Position numbers and translations under genes: made by a program. Shown here one piece after another: positions 11,040-21,420 of a stretch of DNA of 64,000 bases (position 1 is the first letter of the stretch; each line of letters starts with the position of its first letter). The notes beneath the pieces were generated by a model. The model made no database searches and was not told the DNA's origin. It saw only the letters and a program-made list of their open reading frames with translations. This stretch comes from Nothopassalora personata (lineage: Eukaryota; Ascomycota; Dothideomycetes; Mycosphaerellales; Mycosphaerellaceae). Location: the NCBI GenBank assembly GCA_033816765.1, contig CM066287.1, positions 6,448,001 to 6,512,000 of the forward strand. The letters run 5' to 3'.

Positions 11040-11500
11040 AAGTCGCTAACGGAGCTGTAGCGTAAGGGTTACATTCGCCCTTCTACCTTAGAAGCGGCGG
11101 CTCCCGTCCTGTTCGTAAAGAAGCCCGGGGGAGGACTTAGGTTCTACTACGATTATAGAGTACTGAACTCGATTACTAAGTAGGACCGTTACCCGCTTCT
11201 ATTAATCCCGGAAACTATTCGGAACCTAACGGGCGCTAGATAGATTACGAAGGTTAACGTTATTACCGCATTCTATCACCTCCGGATAGCTCGAGGTAAA
11301 GAGTATAAGACGGCTTTTCGAACTAGATTCGGTCTATAGGAATGGCTAGTTTGCCCGTTCGGTTTGTCCGGGGCCCCTATAACATTCTAGCGGTATATTA
11401 ACAGTTTATTACGGGACTACCTAGACGACTTTGCCTCGGCCTACGCTAACGACGTCGTTATTTACTCCGACGGAACAAAAAAGGACTATTTCTAGAAGGT
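11040..11500 (+). pseudogene. Outer element reverse transcriptase remnant (YAND in place of YADD)
   Basis: RT blocks are visible between stops: [69 protein letters not shown] and SAYANDVVIYSDG. The catalytic box reads YAND (11442-11453): the first aspartate is Asn, as TpG to TpA change gives. This RT is clearly a different lineage from the inner one, with different wording in every block. Confidence 0.9.
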
Positions 11501-12719
11501 TCGTATCGTGCTCTAGAAGCTTTAGGACGGAGGCCTTTTCCTAGATCTAGGGAAGTGTAAGTTCGTATAGAAGAAGGTTAAGTACCTCGGGTTTATTATA
11601 CACGCCGACGGGATAGGAGTAGGACCCGACCCCGAGAAGGTAGTAGCAGTAAAGGACTAGAAGGCACTAGGGAAGTGCGGCGTTTCTTAGGCTTCGCGAA
11701 CTACTACCGGATGTTTATTCTAAACTATTCGAAGCTCGCCGAGCCCTTAATGTCGCTAACCGGCAAGAACAAGGTATTTTCCTAGGGAGATCGTTAGGCT
11801 AATGCGTTTAAGTCCCTAAAGGATAAGTACTATAAAGTACTAGTTTTAGCCTACTAGAACCCGGAGCTCCCTACCTTTTTAGAGACGGACTATAGCGGCT
11901 TTACGCTTAGAGGCGCCCTCCTATAAGAAAACAACGGAGTCGTGAAACTAGTAGGATTCTACTCGAAGAAGCTTAACAAGGCTAAGATTAACTACGACAT
12001 TTACGATAAGGAGATACTCGCGGTAGTATCCTGTCTTAAGGAATAGGCTCCCGAGTTAAAAACATGTAGGCCCTTTATAATCTAGACGGATTACAAGAAC
12101 CTAGAATACTTTATAACGAAGAGATAGCTTTCCGAACGGCAGATCTAGTAGGTTAAGGAAGTTGCAAAATTCTAGTTTTTACTAGTATATAGGCCGGGCA
12201 CCGAGGCGATTGTACCGGACGCCCTTTCTCGAAGGGAGTAGGATACACTTAGGTAGGACGATAAGTTATTACGGTATCGTAGGTTTCTTAAACCGGACAT
12301 CGTAAAGAATTAGCCGGGCTCGAGGGTAGTAGACGTTAGCTCGACTATAAAGGTTTCGTTAGTACGAATCTTAGCTACGTAGTTCGAAGGACTATCCGCT
12401 ATAGAAGAGGCGGATTTACCGGGCGCACTATAGGGACCCTTCTAAGACTAGGAGCTAAACGACCTCTAGGAAAGAACTATCGAGAAGGACAGCACGTTCT
12501 AAGCAGTACACCGCGCGATTAAGGTAGGAGCGCGTTCACTTCCTAGCGAGGTAAAACTTAAGGTACAAGTAGGTAATTATAGTATCGACCGTAACGGGTA
12601 TCTTCGCTACCGCGGTAGGATTTAGGTACCTAGAGCTCCTAGTTCTACGGAGTCCGACTATAAGGAGGCGGACATAGCGATTCTATAGAACGACACCCTT
12701 CGAACTAAGCTAATCCAAT

Positions 12720-13420
12720 CCGTATACGATTCACCGGTATACGGCCACCCTAGCCGGGACTCTATAGTATCGATACTAAGTCGTAACTTCTACTAGCCCC
12801 TATAGTCTAAGCACGTAAGGCAGTTCTTAAGGAACTATAACTACTACGGTAGGAATAAGGTGTAGAGAGAATAAAAACACGGCCTCCTACAACCCTTACC
12901 GGTCCCCGACCGATTCTTCTAGGAGATCTCGATGGATTTCATAACGGACATGCCCGAGTTGTAAGGGAACACTTGCCTCTAGGTAATTAAGGATCGACTA
13001 AGCAAGACCGTCGTTTTAGAAGCGATGCCTACTATAAAAGTAGAGGACTACGCTAAAAGGTTCTTAGACTACTAGGTGAGATACTACGGCCTCCCTTAAG
13101 CTATTACGAGTGACCGGGGTACTAACTGGACGAGTACCTTCTAGAGAACCTTCTATCGTTTAACCGGTATAAAACAGAGGCTTAGCTCCGGCTACTACCC
13201 TTAAACCGACGGAGGCCCGGAACGGTTAAACTAGGAAGTCTAGGCTTACCTTCGTAACTACATTAACTATAAGTAGTCCGACTAGAAACGCTAGCTCCCT
13301 ACGGCGCAACTTGCTCTAAACGCGCGGTATTACGCTAGGCTAGGAATAAGCCCCTTCTTCGCGGTATACGGATACGAGGCACTATTACCCGTTTAGTTAT
13401 AACCGGATCTAGAGACCTCT
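12720..13420 (+). pseudogene. Outer element integrase remnant
   Basis: Translation shows ISMDFITDMPEL, VIKDRLSKTVVLEAMPT, AITSDRGTN, a LSSGYYP segment and NARYYARLGISPFFAVYGYE, the standard order of a Ty3/Gypsy integrase core with its zinc-binding region upstream. Stops at expected Trp/Gln positions (for example after SDRGTN) inactivate it. Confidence 0.87.
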
Positions 13421-13809
13421 TAGTTAGACGCCGCGTAACGGGTAACGCTATTTGTAGAAAGGATGTAAAAGATTACGGACCTATGTTAGGCGAGCATAGC
13501 GGAAGCCGCCTAAAAATAGGAGGACTACGCTAACCGGGATAGGAAGCCCGCACTAATCTATCGTGTAGGCGATAAAGTTTAGCTAGATCTACGTAATTAT
13601 GTTACTATACGACTAAAGAAGAGCCTCGACTATAGACACGCGAAGTATACGGTAGTAGAAGTAATCTTACCGTTATCTATACGCTTATCTAGGATTCCCA
13701 ACGGGATCTACCCGGTCTTCTATCCTAACTTACTACGACCTATAAGCTAAGACCCCTTGCCTAGACAGGAGATCGATGATAAATAGCCGGACCCTATCTT
13801 TATTAAGTC

Positions 13810-13960
13810 TTACGAAGAGTAGTAGGTAGAAGAGATCCTTTACGCTAGAACTAAGGTTAGAGGTAGAGGCCGAGTACGCGAAGTCCTAGTAAAATGGACC
13901 GGATACTATAAGCCTATATAGGAACTATTAGGGTACCTCGCGGACATAGTAGCTGCGAAT
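13810..13960 (+). pseudogene. Outer element chromodomain remnant
   Basis: The string VEEILYARTKVRGRGRVREV followed by LVKWTGYYKPI fits a chromodomain (VEEILD..R, YLVKWKGY). A stop precedes ELLGYLADIVAANNFERRY. It lies immediately after the integrase, as in fungal chromoviruses. Confidence 0.85.
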
Positions 13961-14389
13961 AACTTCGAGAGGAGATATAGTAACCTAATAACGCATAACG
14001 GACCGAAGGAGGCATAGGATACGAATAGAAGGGGGACAAGGCGAAAAGGTAAGGATTACTAGGGATTTAGCGTAGACATAGGCGTTTAGGAAAAGGTAGG
14101 CATTCCTTTAGGTTAGGGAGTCTTTTTAGGAGATAGAGAGAAGTAAGAAGGCATAGGTAAGTTTAAGAGCGTTTTATTTTAGCGGCGTCTACCGTAAAAG
14201 CAGCGGAGCCCGATCCCTTTCGAGATAACTATATACTATAATAGCCCGGCCGCGGCCCGCGCGAAAGACGAGGGTGCCCGAAGGCTAGTTCGTGGAGGCT
14301 AAGGCCTAACGTACGCGGCGCTAGCCTAGCTAGAGGTCGCGTAGGGCGCCCCCGGGACTAAGAGGTCGGTTAGCAATCGTTTTATAACG

Positions 14390-15000
14390 GGGCCTATAGT
14401 ATATACGTCTACCTAAAGGTAAGCTAAGCATTAGCTATAGTACCTATAACCTTAGCGGCGACCGTACTAAAAGAATCGGTAAGCGCGTATAAAGAGGCGG
14501 AGGCCGTAGAAACTCACCGGGAGAGTATGCTAGTACGCTAGAGAGGCTTTAAAGCCTTCTAGGCTTTAAGGACGGCGCGGAGCTTAGTACGGGCGTCGTC
14601 GCTAAAAGACCGTTAGCCGGTAGAAAAGTGGCGGAGGACGCTAGGGAGGATACTTACGCGCGGTTCTAGTTAGTAGCGCGGGTCCACTTAGTATAGGCGG
14701 CGTAGGCGCGCTCCGGCCTAAAACGCGCGGATAGCGATGATTTTCCTTCGCGGTCCGCGCGGTACATACATATCCTCGTAATGCTTGCAATTAGTGTTAT
14801 AGGCCTAGTAGGCGCGCGCGGTTGCGCCCTAACGATAATTAGCGGACCCCGATAAGAATAGGACGAGGACCGGTACTTATATACTAGGAGACGTAGTCTA
14901 CGCTAGTAGAGGCGTAGGGGACGTAGTAGATGCGGCGTTAGGACATTTTATGCTAGGCTCCGGTTAGAACGTTTCGGTCTCCGTAGGAATTTATTCGGAC
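14390..15000 (-). pseudogene. Antisense gene remnant inside the outer element
   Basis: On the minus strand between chromodomain and 3' LTR one frame keeps protein-like sense between TAG/TAA stops: AYNTNCKHYEDMYVPRGPRR, KIIAIRAF, LEPRVSILPSVLRHFSTG, RSFSDDARTKLRAVLKA and VSTASASLYALTDSFSTVAA. A Cys-containing segment with YNTNCKHYEDMYVP could be part of a small zinc-binding domain. The stops again fit loss of Trp or Gln codons. The sequence differs from that of the inner element's antisense remnant, but position and orientation are the same. Family unknown. Confidence 0.5.
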
Positions 15001-15466
15001 TTACTTAATAGTATTAATAGGAGATGTAGTAGTAGTGGTTTCTATTTACGGCATACTATTAGTATCTGTCGGAGCCCGTAGGGAAAATGTCGTCTCCCTA
15101 AGCGATAGGTATAAGATGCGCGAATATACCCCTAAGGCTAGAGACGCTTAGCTAGGGGGAGGGGGAGGGGCGACTTACGCGTACGGTAGGTAATAAGGAA
15201 AAGAAAGAAAAGAAAAAAGAGAACGAGAACCTAAAGATATGTTCTAGGCTCCTATTGTTTATATATAACAATAGCTATTATCACTTAATAGACAATAGCA
15301 AACCTTACACTCACCTAGGTAATAATACTTCATCTCGGCGTCGGCGGGGCTAGACAATAAGGAAGAGAAGCTCGGGCACTTCATATTACGAGCCTAACGA
15401 GAACACCTAGGACAATGGGCTCTAGGGCGGAGCCATAGGGGCGGCGGAGGAGGAAGGGGGGGGTAG

Positions 15467-15627
15467 TATAAGGGGCGGGCCCCTGTTTCTTAGCATAGGC
15501 TACGCCTATACGTTCGGATTGCTTCCGACACCTTTTCTTCGGACAGCGTATAACTTCCCCTTTCTTCTATATCGAACTTATTATAAACTTCATAGAACTT
15601 TAGTGTATACGTCGTTCACCCGTAACA
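15467..15627 (+). repeat. 3' LTR of the outer element
   Basis: 161 bp matching 2123-2283, followed by TSD TTAGT (15628-15632). Its first bases are TATAAGG instead of TGTAAGG and it ends CGTAACA, both CpA/TpG to TpA changes. Confidence 0.93.
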
Positions 15628-15632
15628 TTAGT

Positions 15633-16235
15633 ATTACTATAGTTCTATGTACTATAGTAGTATTAGCTCTAATATTTTATCTAGTTAATTATACTTTACT
15701 ATAGCCTATAGTCTATAAGTATTATTATATATAGTATTACTATTATCTACCATAGGTAGTGTAGATCAAATATAGTTTAATTAATACTATAATTACTATA
15801 AGAGAATATCGTAATATATAGTACGCCTACGACCTTATAGTCGTAGATAAACTAAATCTTACCTTCTCCTATAGACGAGTTACGCGTCGCTTTATATACG
15901 TATATGCGTTACGCACGGCTTACTAAGCCGGGTGTAGCCGTATCTTATATATAAGGGTCGGCTATAGGCTACTCTTATAGCTAGCTATAATAATATCTAG
16001 ACCTAAGTATAAGACTCTTAAGATTAAGGATCTTAGTAAGATAGCCTCTAAATAGGAATAATAATAAGTAAAGATAAGTAATAGACTAGTTTAAGAAATA
16101 GATAGTAGAAGTAGATAGTTATATAGGAAGATATTATTATAGAGAGTACTACTATAGCGTAGCTAGAGCTATAAAGATAATCTATTTACCTTAGTATATA
16201 AAATATACAATATATATCTATTTGCGAAATAAGAT
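15633..16235. other. AT-rich degraded repeat, no gene
   Basis: A 600-bp stretch dominated by TA-rich words, with almost no CpA or TpG. Composition returns to gene-like at about 16240. It is probably the older repeat into which the outer element inserted; no domain is readable. Confidence 0.55.
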
Positions 16236-16239
16236 ATCT

Positions 16240-16980
16240 TAGTATAGGGCCCTCACTGTCTCGGGTCCTTACCGAGGAATAACGCGTGCGAGGATCGATT
16301 ATCGCGCGCGAATATGTCCAGCTCCAGGTCGATCCACGCATCCGTCGAGCCGTCCTGTGTGCTGGAGAGGCGGATGTTGTCTCTATCACGGCAAAATCTC
16401 GAGTTCCGATCGCCGACGACGAGGACTGCCCGCCAGGCTGAGTAGGCAGTCATGTAGTTCGCGACTTGCCGAACGTTTCAGCTGCGAGGTTTAGTTTTAT
16501 GGTCGGCATCTCCGTCTTCCGCATCCGTGTGGAGGCCGTACGCCGTACAGGTCAACGGCGAAGGTATCTTTAACAGTCGCGCGCATGTACGTGAACTCCT
16601 TCGGTGTTGGACAGTCTCCTGAGCTCGAGTTACAGTTATCGCAGTTGATCCGAGTGAAGTTGTAGGCCCACAGGTAGTTACTATCAACATAAGTGTTTAG
16701 TCTACGACATCGCGACATCGCTGGCCTCAGTGGCTGCACATTCGCACTTCAGACTACGTCTCATCTTAGCGTGAGGAACAGTCCACTCTCTTTCATGGAC
16801 ATTCACCTTCGAGTGCAGGCTCAGCACATTCCCATAGAGCAGCCAGTGCATTCCTTGCTTGACTCACCGATCAGCTTTCTGTCGTCCAGGTATGTCAAGT
16901 TCAGGAACACGGCCTCTGGATCGATGCAAAGCTCGCCGATACCAGTGGAGTGTCTAAGAATGTGGCTGGTCTCCATGACA
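16240..16980 (-). pseudogene. Disrupted gene at the edge of the transposon island
   Basis: Minus-strand pieces look coding but sit in different frames. From an ATG at about 16977 a piece reads METSHILRHSTGIGELCIDP followed by AVFLNLTYLDDRKLI up to a GTGAGT. Another (16497-16739) reads NTYVDSNYLWAYNFTRINCD, then NCNSSSGDCPTPKEFTYMRA. A third lies at 16253-16453. The Cys and N-glycosylation-like pattern (YNFT) suggests an extracytoplasmic protein. I do not recognise the family. Frame changes and the abrupt junction with AT-rich DNA at 16235 suggest a gene truncated at its 3' end by the repeat island; unrecognised introns are the alternative. Confidence 0.4.
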
Positions 16981-17431
16981 TGTTATCTACAAACCATGCA
17001 CATTATCTTGCCGTTTATTGCACCATGACCTGCGACTGCGGGACTGAACTGGAGCACATAGATTTGGATCGATCGCGGAAAGGTGATATCGAAGAGTGAA
17101 TGTCGCACGTTCTTGCCTACCTATGATCAACGGCAGCGCTCACTGGACATTTCACTTACGACGATCTAGCCGAGCTAGCTTAGTATCGCATGTGATGCTT
17201 TGTCATCTTAATCGCGCCGTTTGCAAGTCATCGATCGCCGCAAAGGTCGGAACCGTGCCTGCAAGTCCAATGATGGAGCGGTCTGTACATTATGAACAAC
17301 TGCATCGCTGCGTAAGTTCGTCAATAAATGGCCTTCATTGATGCTGAACAGCATCGAGAGGCTTTTGACCATAGCAGACCACACTATGACTTGGTCAGTA
17401 CCACTCAAGCGAACGACAACGATGATAGGGC

Positions 17432-18491
17432 TCACCCCTTCTGCCACCCGTGAATTCGTCTCGTCACGGTCTCTTTCTTGACCTTCGCAACCAGGATTTG
17501 CGCTTCTTCCGGCTTCCATCCGAGCACCCTGGTGAAAGGCGCCATGGTGAAACCCTCTAAACCTTCCAGGAAGTTCAGGCAGGAGTACCGCCCGATGTCC
17601 TTCATCTTCTGGTCCTTTGGCCAATCATTCACCGGCCTTTTCTTCATCTCCGACACAATGTTGACAAACCCAGCATCCTCGAAGAGCTTAGGGAACTCGA
17701 CAATCTTCGGTATCCGCTTCCCGATCTTTGCGAATGCCTCTTCTAGCCACATCCACCACTTATTGCTATCGGAGTCTGGGGACACGGTGCCGTCATCCGA
17801 GAAAGTCCCGCACTCCATCTCTACAATCTCGAAGTATCCGCCAGGTTTCAAGGCATTGTAAATCTTCTTGTAAAGAACGCTATGCGAGGTGATGGAGCCC
17901 ATCAGGAACCTGCCGTGGATCATGTCGAAACGGCCATGACCAAATGTCCTGTCGATGGATCCGTCAGCGCTTCAGACGCATTCACCCACAGGGCTGGACA
18001 TTACTCACCAATCCTGGTCAAAGTCGTCAACCTCAAAGCGGCAATTTGGCGGCGCCCAACTGGGCTGCACGGGCGAGAGGTCTGTTCCCAACACCTGGCA
18101 GTCTGGATAAGAGTCTGCCATATCTATACACCATATGCCCGTCCCCGTGCCTAGATCGAGGATCTCTTTCGGGTCACTCAAAGGACAGAGATGTAGCCTA
18201 CCATCTAACTGTAGTTTCTGGTTTTCATGCTCAATGTCCATCCGGTTCAACTCCTCCTCGTCATTCGGGAAGTGGTACTTCCCGGCATTATAGCCATGGT
18301 ATCGGCGGCCATGCTCGAATTGATATCTTGTCGCGGCGGATATGAGGCTTGTCGAGCTACTCGCAAGGCTTGCTCTGTAGAGTCGTCAGTCTGCATCGCC
18401 GCCACGGTCGCCCGCGCGCCAGGCGCATCTCTGGAGAAACAAACCGGTCCCCACCAAAGGTGCTGTCGTGCTCCACGTCGTCCGCTTCCAT
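17432..18491 (-). CDS. LaeA-like SAM-dependent methyltransferase
   Basis: Three exons. The last two are clear: exon 2 ends at 18009 (intron 17949-18008, GTGAGT donor) and exon 3 is 17948-17432. Joined they read FEVDDFDQDW then TFGHGRFDMIHGRFLMGSI, characteristic of fungal LaeA-like methyltransferases. Motif I for SAM binding is ILDLGTGTGIWCIDMADSYP, with LGTDLSPVQP after it; NALKPGGYFEIVEM is motif III. The segment EHGRRYHGYNAGKYHFPNDE upstream is typical of the N-terminus. The first exon is less certain: an ATG at 18491 and an intron at about 18373-18454 give a continuous 305-aa frame. Members act in secondary metabolism regulation or methylate small molecules; no biosynthetic cluster is seen nearby. 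Confidence 0.85.
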
Positions 18492-18726
18492 TACTTAAAG
18501 CGCATCCCCACTTTTTGTATAACGATTACTCCTCGCTTATCTTATTCCACTCTTCCTTGCGTCACATTGCAAATCTCTTCACGATCGTGAGATACGCAGG
18601 TGCGTTGCCAACAGAGCGAGTTCCAGCATTATGTACGCGCCGTGAGTGGCTACGGAGTAATGTGTAGTGACGATTGAACCTGGTGTACCACGTTTTTCTT
18701 TTGACGGGACTCGGCACCTGCGAAAT

Positions 18727-19015
18727 GGTATAACCTTAGGCACAGTTTGTACATCCCCCACTCCTACGCTTTACCTTTCTTGTCACAATGGGAAGCGTTG
18801 TTCCCTCGGTATTCTTTTAACTATTCTAATACACCCGTCTATATGCGCAGAGGACGAAATATAGCTAATTCTAAGGAGGGAGCGACATCCGCAGTAGTCA
18901 CTTTACAAACAAGGGACGCCACACGAGGTAGTACACGCTCAGGAGTGAATGCATCCGTCTTAATTAGGAATAGACAGAAGACAAGGGATGTACAAACTAT
19001 GCCGAAGGTTGTACC
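18727..19015. mobile_element. MITE-like element with 31-bp terminal inverted repeats
   Basis: The ends are inverted repeats: ggtataaccttaggcacagt... at 18727-18757 matches the reverse complement of 18985-19015 at 28 of 31 positions. The three differences include two transitions. The 289-bp unit has no coding capacity. A TA lies just inside each end (ggTA...TAcc), so the true element may be 283 bp with a TA target duplication, as in Tc1/mariner-type MITEs. No full-length partner is in this window. Confidence 0.75.
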
Positions 19016-19530
19016 GTAGCTCTTAGACTTTAAGCACAAAAGTTAATGCTTTAGGATCGCAGCACGCTAGCCTTTGTATCTCCCCTCGCAACTAAGCCCC
19101 AGCCATCGTAGCAAAATTCCATTGTCGTCGTTATTAAGTAGGTGTCCCTCGTTAGCACTGGTATTATTCAGCTGCTCAGTACTCCTTCGGAGGGCAGGGT
19201 GGGAACAACGCAAGGACGGATATACGATGTGCGAGCGACAACTTCACGACAGGACTTGAGCTCGGCCAGATGATTGGCTGAGCCAACAGCAATCATGCAT
19301 GGCACGAGTAGCCGGCTGGTTTGCTAATGTACGAGTGGCATTAGACGTACATTAAGCTCCTCAAGTAGAGCTCCAAGGATTCGCGTATAGCAGTATCGCA
19401 ATCGGCCACATGGGCTCCGACGTACTTGAGACGGCACAGGAATGAGGAAAGACAAAGGTAGGTTGTTGATAAAGTCGATCGTATATCACGTTCACAACAA
19501 CAAACAACAACTTCGACGCCAACCAGCGAC
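19016..19530. other. Intergenic, 5' flank of the UROD/MetE-like gene
   Basis: No gene is supported. The last 100 bp before the ATG at 19531 (CAACAACAAACAACAACTTCGA-type CA-rich leader) resembles a fungal 5' untranslated region. Confidence 0.4.
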
Positions 19531-20693
19531 ATGGCCACGACAGTCCGCGGCAGTCACCTCGTGGGTAGTACTGGCTACTCCGATACAGACACCTCGATCC
19601 GCAAGACTCTGGCAGGACAGCCAGGCCGACTGAAGCGCATTCCAGATGGCGAAACGGGCGAACGATTCTTCTTCACCGGCTTCCAATGGGAGCTTTTTAA
19701 GAGCATTCCTGGCATGGCCGCGAGCTTTGAGCCGAATAAGACGGGCGACAAGATGGAGTTGACCGAAGAAGTGGTGGACGACGGCATACAGAAGCTGAAG
19801 GACAGCAATATCGAGACAGGCTATGACACAGCAGCTGTTGAAAGCTATGCGGTGTTTAAGAAGCTCCGAGAGGAAGGCGTCATACCACAGGGAGTAAGAT
19901 TCCAGGTCGGACTACCAACGTATGATTGATTGCTCTGCATAATTTGTGGGACATACCGCCTGAGAATGGTGTAGGGTCGCTAGTGTTGTGTCTCCGTTCG
20001 TCGAAGCAGCTTTCCAACCTAAGGCATGGCCTATCTACGAAGAGGCTTTGTTCCGCGCCATGAAGAATATCCAAGCACAAATCCCCCATGAAGACCTTGC
20101 GATACAGATCGATCTTGCTGTTGATACCGCATTTTGGGAGGGGGTGTACTTAACGCCATGGTTTAAGGATGAATTTGATGTGAAGGAATACGTCGTCGAG
20201 TATATCGTGCGCATGATAGAGCACGTCGAGCCAGGTGTCGAGCTAGGGCTGCATAACTGCTACGGTACATGACCTGGCTTTCCGCAAATTATCAATATGC
20301 TGACACGCAACAGGTGACATGGACCACAAACACTGGTTCGAGCCAACATCATTACGAGCCGTTGTAGACCGAGGTACTTCTCTCATTGACAAGTCACCAC
20401 ATCCGATCAACTTCTTCCATGCGCCGGTACCTCTCAGTGCAGACAACATACTCGACTCCTACCTTGCACCGCTCGCGGATCTTGCGCCGAAGCTGAAAGA
20501 GCACAATGCCGAGCTTTACCTTGGTCTCGTGCACTATAATGATCCCGAAGGCACGAAGAAACGGATCAAGGCTGCAAGCAAGTATGTACAGGAGTTCGGA
20601 GTGGCGACAGAGTGTGGATGGGGCAGGACGCCGGCTGAGCAGGTTGATGATATCATGAAGTTGACGAGTGAGGTTTGTGGACCCGTGCTGTGA
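19531..20693 (+). CDS. UROD/MetE-like superfamily protein (cobalamin-independent methionine synthase C-terminal fold)
   Basis: Three exons, 19531-19919, 19984-20264 and 20314-20693, give 349 aa. Both introns have clean borders (GTATGA...CTAG, GTACAT...GCTGACACGCAACAG) and restore frame. The start MATTVRGSHLVGSTGYSDTD and the conserved RLKRIPDGETGER near residue 36, FQVGLPT, the metal-site-like LHNCYGD and ATECGWGRTPAE at the end match a widespread fungal family with the methionine synthase/uroporphyrinogen decarboxylase barrel. His/Cys positions in HNCYGD and ECGWGR are likely zinc ligands. It is much shorter than true MetE (~760 aa) and its substrate is unknown. Expected location cytosol. 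Confidence 0.85.
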
Positions 20694-21015
20694 ACATGAC
20701 TTGGACCACGGTATCTACGGGATAATCTTGTTGTAGTGAAGATAGGGCAAAGCCTCTGAAGATGGAAAGCCAACGCTCGGATTGGTGTCGTACTGGCTTG
20801 GCGATACGATGCACATACCGCAGCTACTGCAATATCTTCGATTATTTGCCAAAGCAAAGCGCTCGTGCCAAGCCCCGTGGTAGCCCAGGTCACGCGCGTT
20901 GATCCTTCGAGGCTACCAGCACTAACCTCGTGTACAGAATAACTTCCAAGTCTAGCAGCATATGTTCAAACGCGAGCCCAACAACCACTAATTAGAGGAA
21001 TCAAGAAACTATACA

Positions 21016-21420
21016 ATGCCTACCTCAGGATCAGGTAAGTCTGTCATACCTCCATCCAACGTCATGCTCACAGCACTCTGCAGGCCACCCCTATCCCAAA
21101 GGGCTTCGTGTTCAGCAACACAGGAAACACGCTTCATGACGACCATTATCACGAATGATTGAATGGCAACCCTGAAGACCCGAAGTTCAAAAACACGAAG
21201 GGCGCAAATTTTAGGGACAAGCTGAAGGCAATTGTCAGCCCGGGTAGTCACCATATGCCCAACAACGAGGCAAAGTAGGGAGCAAAATGACTGGACTGCG
21301 CACAATGGCTTCTTCGCCGTGGCAGCCCATGAATGACAACGACAGCGATGTCAAAGACATTCTGAACAACCGCAGAGCTGTAGTTCGATGCCTATACGCC
21401 GTACCAACACACCATTGAGC
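21016..21420 (+). pseudogene. Decayed small gene, family not recognised
   Basis: An ATG at about 21016 (MPTSGS) is followed by a GTAAGT donor and a CTGCAG acceptor near 21084. The next exon reads PIPKGFVFSNTGNTLHDDHY, then a TGA where Trp is plausible, then LNGNPEDPKFKNTKGANFRD and KLKAIVSPGSHHMPNNEAK. It then meets TAG and TGA and needs a frame change to reach NDNDSDVKDILNNRR. The segments read as a coherent small protein, so I call it a pseudogene with two or three nonsense changes and one shift. One stop (TAG for expected Trp) is RIP-like. Confidence 0.5.

Larger units (their letters stand above)
2123..15627 (+). mobile_element. Outer Ty3/Gypsy chromodomain LTR retrotransposon, RIP-inactivated, split by a nested element
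   Basis: Two 161-bp LTRs (2123-2283 and 15467-15627) bound the element and a 5-bp target duplication TTAGT lies at 2118-2122 and 15628-15632. Without the inner element and its duplication the unit is about 6.8 kb, normal for Ty3/Gypsy. Order on the plus strand: gag with a CCHC-like knuckle (about 3438-3483), then the inserted element, then protease (about 10380-10700), reverse transcriptase (about 11040-11500), RNase H (about 11875-12130), integrase (about 12720-13420) and a chromodomain (about 13810-13960). RT before integrase places it in Ty3/Gypsy; the chromodomain indicates the chromovirus branch. Every domain is cut by TAG/TAA where Gln or Trp codons are expected, and CpA/TpG is strongly reduced. 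Confidence 0.93.

Noticed and set aside
17432..18491. Secondary-metabolite cluster around the LaeA-like methyltransferase
   Set aside because: No polyketide synthase, NRPS, terpene or transporter gene lies within the window; a single methyltransferase is not a cluster.
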